Assembly (NCBI GenBank): GCA_902406105.1
Contig: CABPCP010000014.1
Location: forward strand, 1 to 50,473
DNA length: 50,473 bases
Source of the DNA: an uncultured Mordavella sp.
GTDB lineage: Bacteria; Bacillota; Clostridia; Lachnospirales; Lachnospiraceae
Reading direction: 5' to 3'
Shown here: one piece after another, positions 39,061 through 47,216 of the stretch
How positions within the stretch are numbered: the first letter of the stretch is position 1
Layout: the number at the start of each line of letters is the position of its first letter
The notes under the pieces: model-generated
The model's input: the letters and a program-made list of their open reading frames with translations, nothing else
Database searches by the model: none
What the model was told of the DNA's origin: nothing
Position numbers and translations under genes: made by a program

Positions 39061-39869
39061 TCATGCCATTTTTCTGTATTCTACTAAAAAGGCGATCACT
39101 GCCGCGCCCGCAAGGCTTACTCCATCCAAAACCATACTCGCGAAAAGACCTCCCGCCTCTACGCACAGTCCCATCAGCCAGGGAAGCGCCACCGCCCCTC
39201 CCGCAATGCACAAAAAGAGTAAGGTAGAGATCTTCCCTACTTTTCCCGGAAACCACCCGTAGCCGATGGTCAAAGTCAGCGGAATCGCCGCTCCCGCAAA
39301 GGCGCATACCCCTTCTGCACCCATCCGTAGACGACGCACATCAGTACCGCCGCCATTCCAAGCAGAAGATAACTCTGTCTCCATTCCATTCCCATATCCG
39401 TCAGCGCCGTGGTAAATACCGGGCCCGCAAAAGCTCCGATCCCAAAGCTGCAGTGGAGAAGATTCATGTAAAATCCGCTGTTCTTTGGGTTTAGCCCAGA
39501 CACACACGCGTTTGCGGAAGAGTCGAAAAATTTCATTCCCGCTCCCGCAAGGACCAAAAGCATCAAAAATCCAAAATAACTTTCCGACACCCCTATTCCG
39601 ACCAGCATCCCTCCAAACAGCAGATAAGATCCCAGTACCAGATATTTCTTATCATAACGGTCCAGGAAGAAAACAGAGGCCGCGATCCCAAGGATACAGC
39701 CTCCGTTTACTGCCACCGTGAAAACACCGCCCTCAGACAGCGCCAGACCGAATTCTCCAGTCAGGACCAGCAGCTGAGTTCCTGGCATTGTGGTAAAAAC
39801 CGCGTAGAAAAACATCAGGATATATAATACAACTGTGATCGGAAGGGTATTTTTCTCGTTTTGTTTCAT
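39061..39869 (-). pseudogene. broken MFS transporter gene (internal deletion plus frameshift)
   Basis: The 5' part (from 39869) encodes six membrane segments of a major facilitator protein (MFFYAVFTTMPGTQLLVLTGE, VNGGCILGIAASVFFLDRYDKK, GLNPKNSGFYMNLLHCSFGIG) up to VYGWVQKGYAPL and then stops at 39276. In another frame, beginning near 39307, the sequence continues with AFAGAAIPLTLTIGYGWFPG, then ALPWLMG, the tenth to twelfth segments. About 100 residues (segments 7-9) are missing, and the frames do not match. The N-terminal half alone could still be translated. It lies 17 bases downstream of the OYE-type reductase gene and may once have carried that enzyme's substrate. Confidence 0.82.
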
Positions 39870-39903
39870 AACTCCTTTCCTCCACATCCTTGCTTATCCG
39901 CGC

Positions 39904-41904
39904 TTACAATCGCGCCGCCTCCGCATACGCTGTATAGACCGCATCCTTGATCTTGCCCGGCCAGATCGCGTCCCCAAGCCGGATCACCGGACAGTCTGTC
40001 TCCTGGAACTCTTCCAGCCCGTTGGATTTTAAACCTCCCGCAAGGATTACTGTATCTGCTGGGAGTACTGCTTCCTCCTGACTCTCAAGATCAAAGACCC
40101 GCACTGCCTGCTCCGTGATCTCCTCTACCCGGCAGCCAGCCCGGAACTGTACCCCGTTTTGACGCAGGGTAAAAAGCACAGTCTCCTTGCAGAACACGTC
40201 CATATCACTGCAGATTTCATCCAGCATCTCCACGATCGTAATGTTCCGCTTCACCGTTCCTTCTTTTTTCTTCACAGCAAACCGCAGATTTCCTCCAATA
40301 CCGTCCGCTCCCAGACATTCCACTTCCGCCAGCGCCCCTGAGAAATACTCCGCGGCCTCTGCTCCGGAAGCGCCGCCGCCTACGATGACCACCCGCTCTC
40401 CAACCCGCTCCGGCTGAGTCAGCGCCTCATAAGCATTGATCACATTAGGACCGTCACTTCCTTTGATTCGTTTGATATAATGGGAACCGCAGGCCAAGAA
40501 CAATACATCCGGTTTTCTCTCCCGGACCATTTCCTCTGTCACTTCCGTTCTCAGGCATACTTTCACGCCAAGTTCCTTCAATTCCCTCTCATACCATTCA
40601 ACCAGACGCCCGATCATTTCTTTATTGGGCGGAAGCTTTGCCGCGTTCAGCGTCCCTCCAAGAGCGTTCCTTTTCTCCATCAAAGTCACGGAATGTCCCC
40701 TGAGAGCAGAAATTCTGGCCGCTTCCATCCCCGCCGGTCCTCCGCCGATGACCAGGACCTCTTTTTTATTCTCCGCGGGAGCGATCCCATCAAATTCAGT
40801 CTCCCTCCCGGTCTCTGGATTCACCGCGCACCGGATCTGGCGGTCGTCATCCAGAGTATCCAGGCAAAATTCACAAGAAAGGCAGTGGCGAATCTTCTCA
40901 GGCTCTCCTCTAGATACTTTATACGCATAATCCGGGTCCGCCAGCTGAGGGCGTCCCAACGCGATCAGATCTGCTTTTCCCTCCCGGATCAGTTCTTCCG
41001 CGAATTCCGGATCCCTAATGCCGATGGCCGTAAAGACCGGAATCTCTACCGCTTTCTTGATCGCTTCCGAATAGGGCGCCAAAAGTCCTTTCGTGTGAGG
41101 CAGACAGTAAGGCGGCGTAGTCATCAGATATGCCGACGGCTGGGAGGCGGAAATATCAATAGCCGCCACTCCGGCTGATTCCAGCACTTTCGCCAGCGCC
41201 ACAGATTCCTCCAGACCTCTTCCTCCTTCTACATACTCATTGGCGCTGTAGCGTACCATGATCGGAAACTTGGGTCCCAGCGCCTTGCGGCATTTTTCAA
41301 TGATCTCCAGCAAGAAACGGCAGCGGTTTTCGAAACTGCCTCCATATTCATCCCTGCGCTGATTAAATACCGGGGAAAGGAATTCCGCGATCAAATATCC
41401 GTGACATCCGTGGAGCGTAACCGCGTCAATCCCCGCTTGTTTTGCAAAAACCGCAGCATCCACAAACTGCTCCTGAATATGATGGATCTCTTCCACCGTC
41501 AGGACTTTTCCCGGGTTCTCTTTATACTTGGAAATTCCCGATGGAGAGACCCTCGGCGGAATCGAGGCTTCGCTTCCATAGTGTACCAGCTCGATTGATA
41601 ATTTTGTATGATACCGATGCAGCTTTTCCGCCAATTTTGCCCAGGATGCGGTATATTTCCGGTCACAGATCATAGGCTGCCTTGGGTGATTCCTGGAGTC
41701 TTTCGACACGCTTGCCGCTTCCAGGATGATAAGCCCCGCGCCGCCCCTTGCCCTCCTTAAATAGTACTCCTCCAGATCCGGTGTCACACAGCCGTCCTCT
41801 GACGTTAGATTCGTGTTCATCGGCGGAAATACAATACGGTTCTTCACCGTCATTGTACCAATCCGGATCGGCTCCATTAAATACTGAAATCTCTTCTCTT
41901 CCAT
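39904..41904 (-). CDS. 2,4-dienoyl-CoA reductase-like / Old Yellow Enzyme family flavin oxidoreductase
   Basis: This 666-residue enzyme combines an FMN TIM barrel (1-340: YLMEPIRIGTMTVKNRIVFPPMNT, ELVHYGSEA, HGCHGYLIAEFLSPVFNQRRDEYGGS), a small Fe-S site and a C-terminal FAD/NAD(P)H module (from about 380: EVLVIGGGPAGMEAA, RVVIVGGGASGAEAAEY). It is the layout of 2,4-dienoyl-CoA reductase, enoate reductase and the bile acid BaiCD enzymes, which reduce enones or unsaturated acyl groups. The cysteine cluster reads CLSCEFC-x11-C, one residue tighter than the usual C-x2-C-x3-C-x11-C. The substrate is unknown; the neighbouring operon makes an unsaturated carboxylate or CoA ester possible. Confidence 0.88.
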   Translation of the reverse strand: MEEKRFQYLMEPIRIGTMTVKNRIVFPPMNTNLTSEDGCVTPDLEEYYLRRARGGAGLIILEAASVSKDSRNHPRQPMICDRKYTASWAKLAEKLHRYHTKLSIELVHYGSEASIPPRVSPSGISKYKENPGKVLTVEEIHHIQEQFVDAAVFAKQAGIDAVTLHGCHGYLIAEFLSPVFNQRRDEYGGSFENRCRFLLEIIEKCRKALGPKFPIMVRYSANEYVEGGRGLEESVALAKVLESAGVAAIDISASQPSAYLMTTPPYCLPHTKGLLAPYSEAIKKAVEIPVFTAIGIRDPEFAEELIREGKADLIALGRPQLADPDYAYKVSRGEPEKIRHCLSCEFCLDTLDDDRQIRCAVNPETGRETEFDGIAPAENKKEVLVIGGGPAGMEAARISALRGHSVTLMEKRNALGGTLNAAKLPPNKEMIGRLVEWYERELKELGVKVCLRTEVTEEMVRERKPDVLFLACGSHYIKRIKGSDGPNVINAYEALTQPERVGERVVIVGGGASGAEAAEYFSGALAEVECLGADGIGGNLRFAVKKKEGTVKRNITIVEMLDEICSDMDVFCKETVLFTLRQNGVQFRAGCRVEEITEQAVRVFDLESQEEAVLPADTVILAGGLKSNGLEEFQETDCPVIRLGDAIWPGKIKDAVYTAYAEAARL

Positions 41905-41952
41905 AGATGTACCCCCATTATTGAATTTTATTTCCGCCGCCAGGGCAGGATT

Positions 41953-42453
41953 TTATACAAACGTGCCAGATGCGGTAGCTGCCGTCCGACCGTCTTTTTT
42001 CAAGAACGCCTCTGCCGTCAGAAACGCGATCCGACGGCCGGATTTATTCAGCTTTGCCCGCACGATAAAGGTCTCTCCGCACTTGATCGGCCTTAAGAAA
42101 TCCACAGAGAGATGGACCGTGGAAACCGCTTTCGTCTGCCTGTAAAACCGGGTCAGGATCCCGCATGCCATGTCCACTGCCGTCACCAGGATCCCCCCGT
42201 GAAGATTGCCCATGGGATTCAATTCCCACTGCCGTACAACAAATTCCATATCCAGCGTGCGCTCCTGGAAACTGCAGGAAACAAACCGACTGCGCATCAG
42301 TTCGTAAACATGCTCCGTGATCTGCTCCCCGTCCTCTTCCTGCGAAGAGCCAAAAACCCGGCGGAACACCCGCTCCATATAAGCCTGCCCTTCTTCCGCT
42401 TCCTGCTGGGCAAACCGGGAGTCCCCCAGCATCTCAAATACTTGATAATCCAC
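41953..42453 (-). CDS. hotdog-fold thioesterase (PaaI-like)
   Basis: The 166-residue protein has about 60 residues of N-terminal helix and then the hotdog domain: NPMGNLHGGILVTAVDMACG (the HGG motif with a central helix Asp), then VHLSVDFLRPIKCGETFIVRAKLNKSGRR and LTAEAFLKKDGRTAATASGTF. PaaI-type proteins hydrolyse CoA thioesters. The start is GTG at 42453 with GGGGGA upstream. It lies 48 bases after the GGGtGRT gene and could release acid products or recover CoA in the dicarboxylate pathway. Confidence 0.85.
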   Translation of the reverse strand: MDYQVFEMLGDSRFAQQEAEEGQAYMERVFRRVFGSSQEEDGEQITEHVYELMRSRFVSCSFQERTLDMEFVVRQWELNPMGNLHGGILVTAVDMACGILTRFYRQTKAVSTVHLSVDFLRPIKCGETFIVRAKLNKSGRRIAFLTAEAFLKKDGRTAATASGTFV

Positions 42454-42501
42454 CGTTCTTCCCCCTTTTTGTGATTTTCCTCCTCCCGCTCGTCTGCCGG
42501 C

Positions 42502-43515
42502 CTAACTGTTTCTTCGGCGCTTCAGCGCCTCATCCACTGCTACAGCCGTCTTTACGGTAGCTCCCACCATAGGGTTATTTCCCATTCCAATGAATCCCAT
42601 CATCGCCACATGGGCCGGAACCGAAGAGGAACCCGCGAACGTAGTATCCCCATACATCCGGCTCATAGAATCTGTCAGTCCGTAGGATGCAGGTCCCGCA
42701 GACGTTTCATCCGGCCCCAGAGTCCTTCCGATACCTCCCCCGGAAGCACAGGCAAAGTAACGCTTTCCCTTTTCCAGACACTTCTTCTTGTAAGCGCCTG
42801 CCACCAAATGAGTAAAACGCACCATATTGGTCCCATTTCCAGAAATAGAGACGTCCACATCTTCCAGTTCCATAACAGCCACACCCTCCCGCACTTCATG
42901 GGCGCCATAGCAGCGGATCTTGGCCCGCTCCCCGTCAGAATAAGCCTTCTCCCCGATCACCTGGATCTGATCCTCTTTATAATCATACCTGGTCCTTATA
43001 TAGGTAAATCCATTCATCCGGGCGATCATCTTTGCCGCGTCTTTCCCCAGACCATTTAAGATTACCCGCAGGGGTGTTTTCCGCACCCGATTGGCAGACT
43101 GGACAATGCCGATGGCCCCCTCCGCCGCGGCGAAAGACTCATGTCCGGCCAGAAAAGCAAAACAGCGTACTTCTTCTGACAATACCATGGCCGCCAGTTT
43201 TCCGTGTCCGATTCCTACTTTACGTTCTTCCGCCACCGATCCCGGCACGCAAAATGCCTGCAGGGCTTCCCCGATCATCAGAGCCGCCTCCGCCGCAGTT
43301 CCTGCGCCTGCGGCGATAGCCACGGCGGCTCCCGCGATGTACGCCCAAGGGGCGTCCGAAAAACAGATCGGCTGTGTTCCTTTCACAAGCCCCGCCGGAT
43401 CGACTCCATGCTCCAGACAGATATCTTCTGCTTCTTCTAGGGAGGAAATCCCATATCTGCCGAGCAATCCTTCGATCCGATCTATTTTTCTATCCATGTT
43501 TGGAAATCTTGCCAT
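42502..43515 (-). CDS. GGGtGRT-family protein of unknown function
   Basis: The 337-residue protein carries the family name motif as CASGGGIGRTLGPDETSAGP near residue 265. Other conserved-looking blocks are AYIAGAAVAIAAGAGTAAEAALMIGEALQAFCVPGSVAEER, GIGHGKLAAMVLSEEVRCFAFLAGHESFAAAEGA, and the C-terminal SSVPAHVAMMGFIGMGNNPMVGATV. The family regularly lies beside a NifU-like scaffold, as here (12 bases downstream), but has no assigned activity. Hydrophobic alanine/glycine-rich stretches are not long enough for clear membrane helices. In this operon a role in making or fitting an Fe-S cluster to the adjacent aconitase-type hydratase is inferred. Confidence 0.85.
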   Translation of the reverse strand: MARFPNMDRKIDRIEGLLGRYGISSLEEAEDICLEHGVDPAGLVKGTQPICFSDAPWAYIAGAAVAIAAGAGTAAEAALMIGEALQAFCVPGSVAEERKVGIGHGKLAAMVLSEEVRCFAFLAGHESFAAAEGAIGIVQSANRVRKTPLRVILNGLGKDAAKMIARMNGFTYIRTRYDYKEDQIQVIGEKAYSDGERAKIRCYGAHEVREGVAVMELEDVDVSISGNGTNMVRFTHLVAGAYKKKCLEKGKRYFACASGGGIGRTLGPDETSAGPASYGLTDSMSRMYGDTTFAGSSSVPAHVAMMGFIGMGNNPMVGATVKTAVAVDEALKRRRNS

Positions 43516-43527
43516 CTTTTTCTCCCT

Positions 43528-44220
43528 CTACTCTCTGCGGGGATCTATATAGAAGACCCCCTCCTCATATCTTCCGCTGATGCCTCTGGCATGTTCCAGC
43601 GCTTCCTGGGCCGGCACTCCCGCCTGGATCTCTTCCAGCATCTGGCCCGTCTTGATGTAAGCAAATCCTATGATCTCCCGCTTTTCATCCAGCGCCAGTT
43701 CTGTCACATACCCTTCCGTCATCTCCAGATACCTGGGGCCTTTCAAGCGGGTAGAATAGCAAGTGCCCACTTGGCTTCTCATTCCATGCCCCAAATCTTC
43801 CATGGCGGCTCCCACATCCAGACCGCCTTCCGAATAAGCGGTCTGCGTCCGTCCATAGGCAAGCGCAAGAAAAATCTCTCTCATAGCCACGTTAATGGCA
43901 TCACAGACCAAATCCGTATTCAGCGCTTCCAGAATCGTTTTGCCTGGAAGCACCTCGGAAGCCATAGCCGCGGAATGGGTCATTCCTGTACACCCCAGCA
44001 CTTCTACAAGCGCTTCCTCAATAACGCCTGCTTTAATATTCAAAGACAGCTTACAAGCTCCCTGCTTTAACCCGCAGGTCCCTACGCCATGGCTGAATCC
44101 GGAAATTTCTGTAATCTGACAAACTTTCGTAAACGTTCCCTCCTGCGGGATTGGAGAAACACCTTCATCTGCCCCGCACTTTACACACTGACGGTCCAGC
44201 AAATCCTTCGTATACTTCAT
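43528..44220 (-). CDS. NifU/IscU-like iron-sulfur cluster scaffold protein
   Basis: The 230-residue protein has cysteines arranged as in NifU-N/IscU relatives: DRQCVKCGADEG, THGVGTCGLKQGACKLSLNIK-like (here FSHGVGTCGLKQGACKL), and VLGCTGMTHSAAMAS. The C-terminal 80 residues (VTELALDEKREIIGFAYIKTGQMLEEI) do not resemble the classical [2Fe-2S] or C-terminal NifU domains. The start overlaps the small hydratase subunit stop by four bases, so the two are translationally coupled. It is the usual partner of the GGGtGRT protein. Its coupling to an Fe-S hydratase gene suggests it supplies that enzyme. Confidence 0.85.
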   Translation of the reverse strand: MKYTKDLLDRQCVKCGADEGVSPIPQEGTFTKVCQITEISGFSHGVGTCGLKQGACKLSLNIKAGVIEEALVEVLGCTGMTHSAAMASEVLPGKTILEALNTDLVCDAINVAMREIFLALAYGRTQTAYSEGGLDVGAAMEDLGHGMRSQVGTCYSTRLKGPRYLEMTEGYVTELALDEKREIIGFAYIKTGQMLEEIQAGVPAQEALEHARGISGRYEEGVFYIDPRRE

Positions 44221-44729
44221 ACTTCTCCCCCCGCTCCAGACTTTCCTTCTCCGATCTCCTTTTTCAAATATGGGAAAAGACCGCCCGCTTCAATGATCTT
44301 CATCATATGCTCCGGCAGTTTCTGGCAGCGGTAGCGTTCTTTCCTTGTCCGATTCCAGATGATTCCTTTATCCATATCCACATCTAATTCATCCCCTTCC
44401 CGGATCTTGCCCGCATCCTTGCACTGAAGAGCCGGGATTCCTACATTGATCAGATTCCGGTAGAAGATCCGAGCGAAAGACCTTGCCACTACCGCGCTTA
44501 TCCCTAAGTATTTTAAAGTCAGCGGGGAGGTCTCCCGGCTGGATCCGGAGCCTAAGTTTTCCTCCGCCACAAAGATATCCCCCTTTTGTACCTTTCTGTA
44601 GAAATCCGGATCCACCGCGCTCATAGAATACCGGGACGCTTCTTCGATAGAAAGATCCATATACTGAGGCGGAGAAATAATATCTGTATTGATGTTGTCG
44701 CCATATTTTAACGCTTTCCCTTTCATCAT
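44217..44729 (-). CDS. aconitase-family hydratase, small (swivel) subunit (LeuD/DmdB-like)
   Basis: The 170-residue swivel domain has DNINTDIISPPQYMDLS, DIFVAEENLGSGSSRETSPLTLKYLG (the family GSGSSRE loop) and SFARIFYRNLINVGIPALQC. It pairs with the large subunit to hydrate or isomerise a branched hydroxy/unsaturated diacid. Known close types are 3-isopropylmalate isomerase, homoaconitase and 2,3-dimethylmaleate hydratase. The substrate loop after PPQ is YMDL, unlike the YLRT/YLV loops I recall for isopropylmalate and homoaconitate enzymes. It overlaps the large-subunit gene by four bases (ATGA). Confidence 0.88.
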   Translation of the reverse strand: MMKGKALKYGDNINTDIISPPQYMDLSIEEASRYSMSAVDPDFYRKVQKGDIFVAEENLGSGSSRETSPLTLKYLGISAVVARSFARIFYRNLINVGIPALQCKDAGKIREGDELDVDMDKGIIWNRTRKERYRCQKLPEHMMKIIEAGGLFPYLKKEIGEGKSGAGGEV

Positions 44730-45985
44730 TTTTCTCCCTCCTGGATCCTGCCTGCCACCGCGCTGGCCGCCACCGTCAGAGGCGAGGCCAGATAAATCTG
44801 TCCTTCTTTGCTTCCCATCCTACCAAGAAAATTCCGGTTGCTGGAAGAGATACAGTTCTCCCCTCCGGCGATCAGGCCGCTGTGCAGCCCTACACACACA
44901 CCGCAGGTAGGGGCCATGATCACGCCGCCAGCCTCCGCGATCGTCCCAAGATATCCTTTTTCATCTGCCTCTTTCCAGATTTTCCGGGAAGCCGGGGATA
45001 CCAAAAGCCGAACACCTTTTGCCACTTTCTTTCCTTTCAGATATTCTGCCGCTGTCTTTAGGTCATTTAGTCTTCCTCCGGTACAGGAGCCCAGGTATGC
45101 CTGATGGATGGGGACATTGTGAAGCTCCTCCGCGGCTGTCACATGATCCACCTCATGGGGACAGGCTACCTGGGGTTTTAACTCCTCCGCTCGGAAATTG
45201 TAAGTATGCTGATATACTGCGTCTTCATCGCTAAAACAGGGCTCATAGGTCTCGGCGTCCACCTCGATATGATCCAAAAAATTTTTTGTTTTTTCATCAA
45301 ATGGCATGATTCCTGCCTTAGCGCCCATTTCCACCGCCATATTAGATATGGCCATACGCTCGTCCATCGACATTTCGCCAATGGTATTCCCCTGATATTC
45401 TACAGACAGATATGTCGCGCCTGAATGGCCGATCTGGCCGATCGTCTTCAGGGAAACATCCTTCGCCATCACATTCTCAGACAGGGTCCCTTCCCAAACT
45501 ACCCGGATCGTCTCGGGCACTTTCAGCCAAGTCTTTCCAGTGGCCAGGATTCCCAGCATCTCTGTGGATCCCACACCGCTGGCAAAAGCATTCAAAGCCC
45601 CGCCCATACAGGTATGGGAATCCGTCCCCAGTATAATCATGCCCGGCCGTACATTCCCAGTCTCCGCCATAATCTGATGGCAAGGGCCCTCAAATTCATA
45701 ATAGTTCTGTATCCCATGCGTTCTGGCCCAATCCCGGGTAAACTTCACGATTTCCGCCTGTTGGATCGTAGCAGGCGGGGTATAATGATCTGAGATGATC
45801 ACCACTTTCTCCGGATCCCATACTGGTACGCCCAATTCTTCTAACTGCTTCGCGATCTGAATCCGAGGCCCCAGGATATCATCCATCATAGCCCGGTCAA
45901 TCTGGACCCAGACAATATCTCCCGGCTGTACTTCTTCTGCTCCCGCTGCCCGCGCGATAATCTTTTCCGCAATGGTTTTCCCCAT
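44726..45985 (-). CDS. aconitase-family hydratase, large [4Fe-4S] subunit (LeuC/DmdA-like)
   Basis: The 419-residue subunit has the three Fe-S ligand cysteines in GTDSHTCMGG, YLGSCTGGRLND and APTCGVCVGLHSG, plus SDHYTPPATIQQ and the substrate-side motif ASGVGSTEMLG. Length and architecture fit the stand-alone LeuC class, which works with a separate small subunit. leuA and leuB are absent, and the operon holds a methylitaconate-isomerase-like protein, so leucine synthesis is unlikely. A citraconate/mesaconate or dimethylmaleate-type hydration is favoured. The start has GAGAGGTGA upstream, and PrpF-like gene 46005-47168 precedes it by 19 bases. Confidence 0.9.
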   Translation of the reverse strand: MGKTIAEKIIARAAGAEEVQPGDIVWVQIDRAMMDDILGPRIQIAKQLEELGVPVWDPEKVVIISDHYTPPATIQQAEIVKFTRDWARTHGIQNYYEFEGPCHQIMAETGNVRPGMIILGTDSHTCMGGALNAFASGVGSTEMLGILATGKTWLKVPETIRVVWEGTLSENVMAKDVSLKTIGQIGHSGATYLSVEYQGNTIGEMSMDERMAISNMAVEMGAKAGIMPFDEKTKNFLDHIEVDAETYEPCFSDEDAVYQHTYNFRAEELKPQVACPHEVDHVTAAEELHNVPIHQAYLGSCTGGRLNDLKTAAEYLKGKKVAKGVRLLVSPASRKIWKEADEKGYLGTIAEAGGVIMAPTCGVCVGLHSGLIAGGENCISSSNRNFLGRMGSKEGQIYLASPLTVAASAVAGRIQEGEK

Positions 45986-46004
45986 ATTCTCACCTCTCTC
46001 CAGT

Positions 46005-47168
46005 CTATCCTTTCCCTATGTCTATTCCTTCCGGCAGATACACCCTGCCGTCCATGATTCTCCTGGCGGTACGATAGACCCCGATCTTCTTAAACTGGAT
46101 CCTGCCGTCCTCCACAGAAACTATGGACTCTGCCGGAAGTTTTCCTGAAGGATGGCCGATGCAGATCGTCTCCCGGTTTTTCGCTTCTTCCCGCAGCACC
46201 TCCCAGGCCACACTCCCCGGAATCCGGACCGCCGCCGCGGTAGCTGCCGTCCCAGTGATTGGATAAGCTTTATGCATCCGCAGCATGAACAGAAGGCGGG
46301 CTGTAAGGTCTATCTCCTGCTCTCGGATTTCTTTCCCATTGATAGCCCGATAACTCTGAGGCTTAGATACAATAGCAAAAAATGGATTATAAGGTGTAAC
46401 TCTGGCAGCTTCTTCCGGCCGTTCACACAAGCCTATCCGGGCCGCCGCCCATCCCCGGATTTTCTCTATGGTACGCATAAGTTCCGCGTTATTTTCAATT
46501 TCATCCGGGCTTTCTGTGCCCGTCATACCAAGTGCTTCTGCCCGGATAAATACCAGCGGATTCCCGGCATCCACCAGGCTGACTTCATAGTTCTTTCCTT
46601 CTATACACACCTGATCCTTTACATTCCCTGTAGGGAGCAGTTTCCCAGTCACACCTCCGGCGGTGTCGGACCAGTCCAGCATAATCCTGGCGCCCGTTCC
46701 CGGCACTCCATCAATGGCAAAATCCCCCGTCTCCACTGCTCTTCCATCTCTGGTCGGTACTTCTGCACGAAGGATTCTCCCTGTATTTTTCATATGGATC
46801 CGCACGAAGGCCGCTTCCCCATCGGCCCGCACCATTCCTTCGTCAATGGCATAAGGCCCTACCGCGGAAGAGATATTTCCGCAGTTTCCGCTGTAATCAA
46901 TCTTATCCGTCTCAAAGCTGACCTGCCCAAAGGTATAGTCTACATCCGCATCCGGTCTGGAGGGCGGTCCGATAATGGCCAGCTTGCTGGTCAGCACATC
47001 CGCGCCTCCCAGCCCGTCAATCTGCCGGATATCAGGACTGCCAAACACAGCCCTGATCACAGCATCTCTTGCGGCAGGATCGTCCGGAAGCTCATTTTCC
47101 TTGATAAAAATCCCTTTGCTGGTTCCCCCTCTTATGATCGAACACCTCAGGCTCTTTCTCTCATCCAT
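46005..47168 (-). CDS. PrpF/methylitaconate isomerase-like protein
   Basis: The 387-residue protein belongs to the PrpF/Mii family (diaminopimelate epimerase fold). These enzymes shift a double bond in 3-methylitaconate, aconitate or 2-methylaconitate. It opens CSIIRGGTSKGIF and has QIDGLGGADVLTSKLAII with Lys at 62, and GNCGNISSAVGPYAIDEG with Cys at 96; I recall both positions as active-site residues in Mii. The later conserved Cys of some members is Ala here (ITGTAATAAAVRIPG). The order isomerase, hydratase large, hydratase small parallels the nicotinate-fermentation genes of Eubacterium barkeri, but the mutase genes of that pathway are absent. Confidence 0.87.
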   Translation of the reverse strand: MDERKSLRCSIIRGGTSKGIFIKENELPDDPAARDAVIRAVFGSPDIRQIDGLGGADVLTSKLAIIGPPSRPDADVDYTFGQVSFETDKIDYSGNCGNISSAVGPYAIDEGMVRADGEAAFVRIHMKNTGRILRAEVPTRDGRAVETGDFAIDGVPGTGARIMLDWSDTAGGVTGKLLPTGNVKDQVCIEGKNYEVSLVDAGNPLVFIRAEALGMTGTESPDEIENNAELMRTIEKIRGWAAARIGLCERPEEAARVTPYNPFFAIVSKPQSYRAINGKEIREQEIDLTARLLFMLRMHKAYPITGTAATAAAVRIPGSVAWEVLREEAKNRETICIGHPSGKLPAESIVSVEDGRIQFKKIGVYRTARRIMDGRVYLPEGIDIGKG

Positions 47169-47216
47169 CTAACGCCGCTCCTTTCTTTCCCGCCGCTTTT
47201 CGGTTCTTCAGATCTA

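Noticed and set aside
44217..45985. Leucine biosynthesis leuCD
   Set aside because: leuA and leuB are absent, and the neighbours (PrpF-like isomerase, HMG-CoA-lyase-like enzyme, CoA-transferase) fit catabolism.
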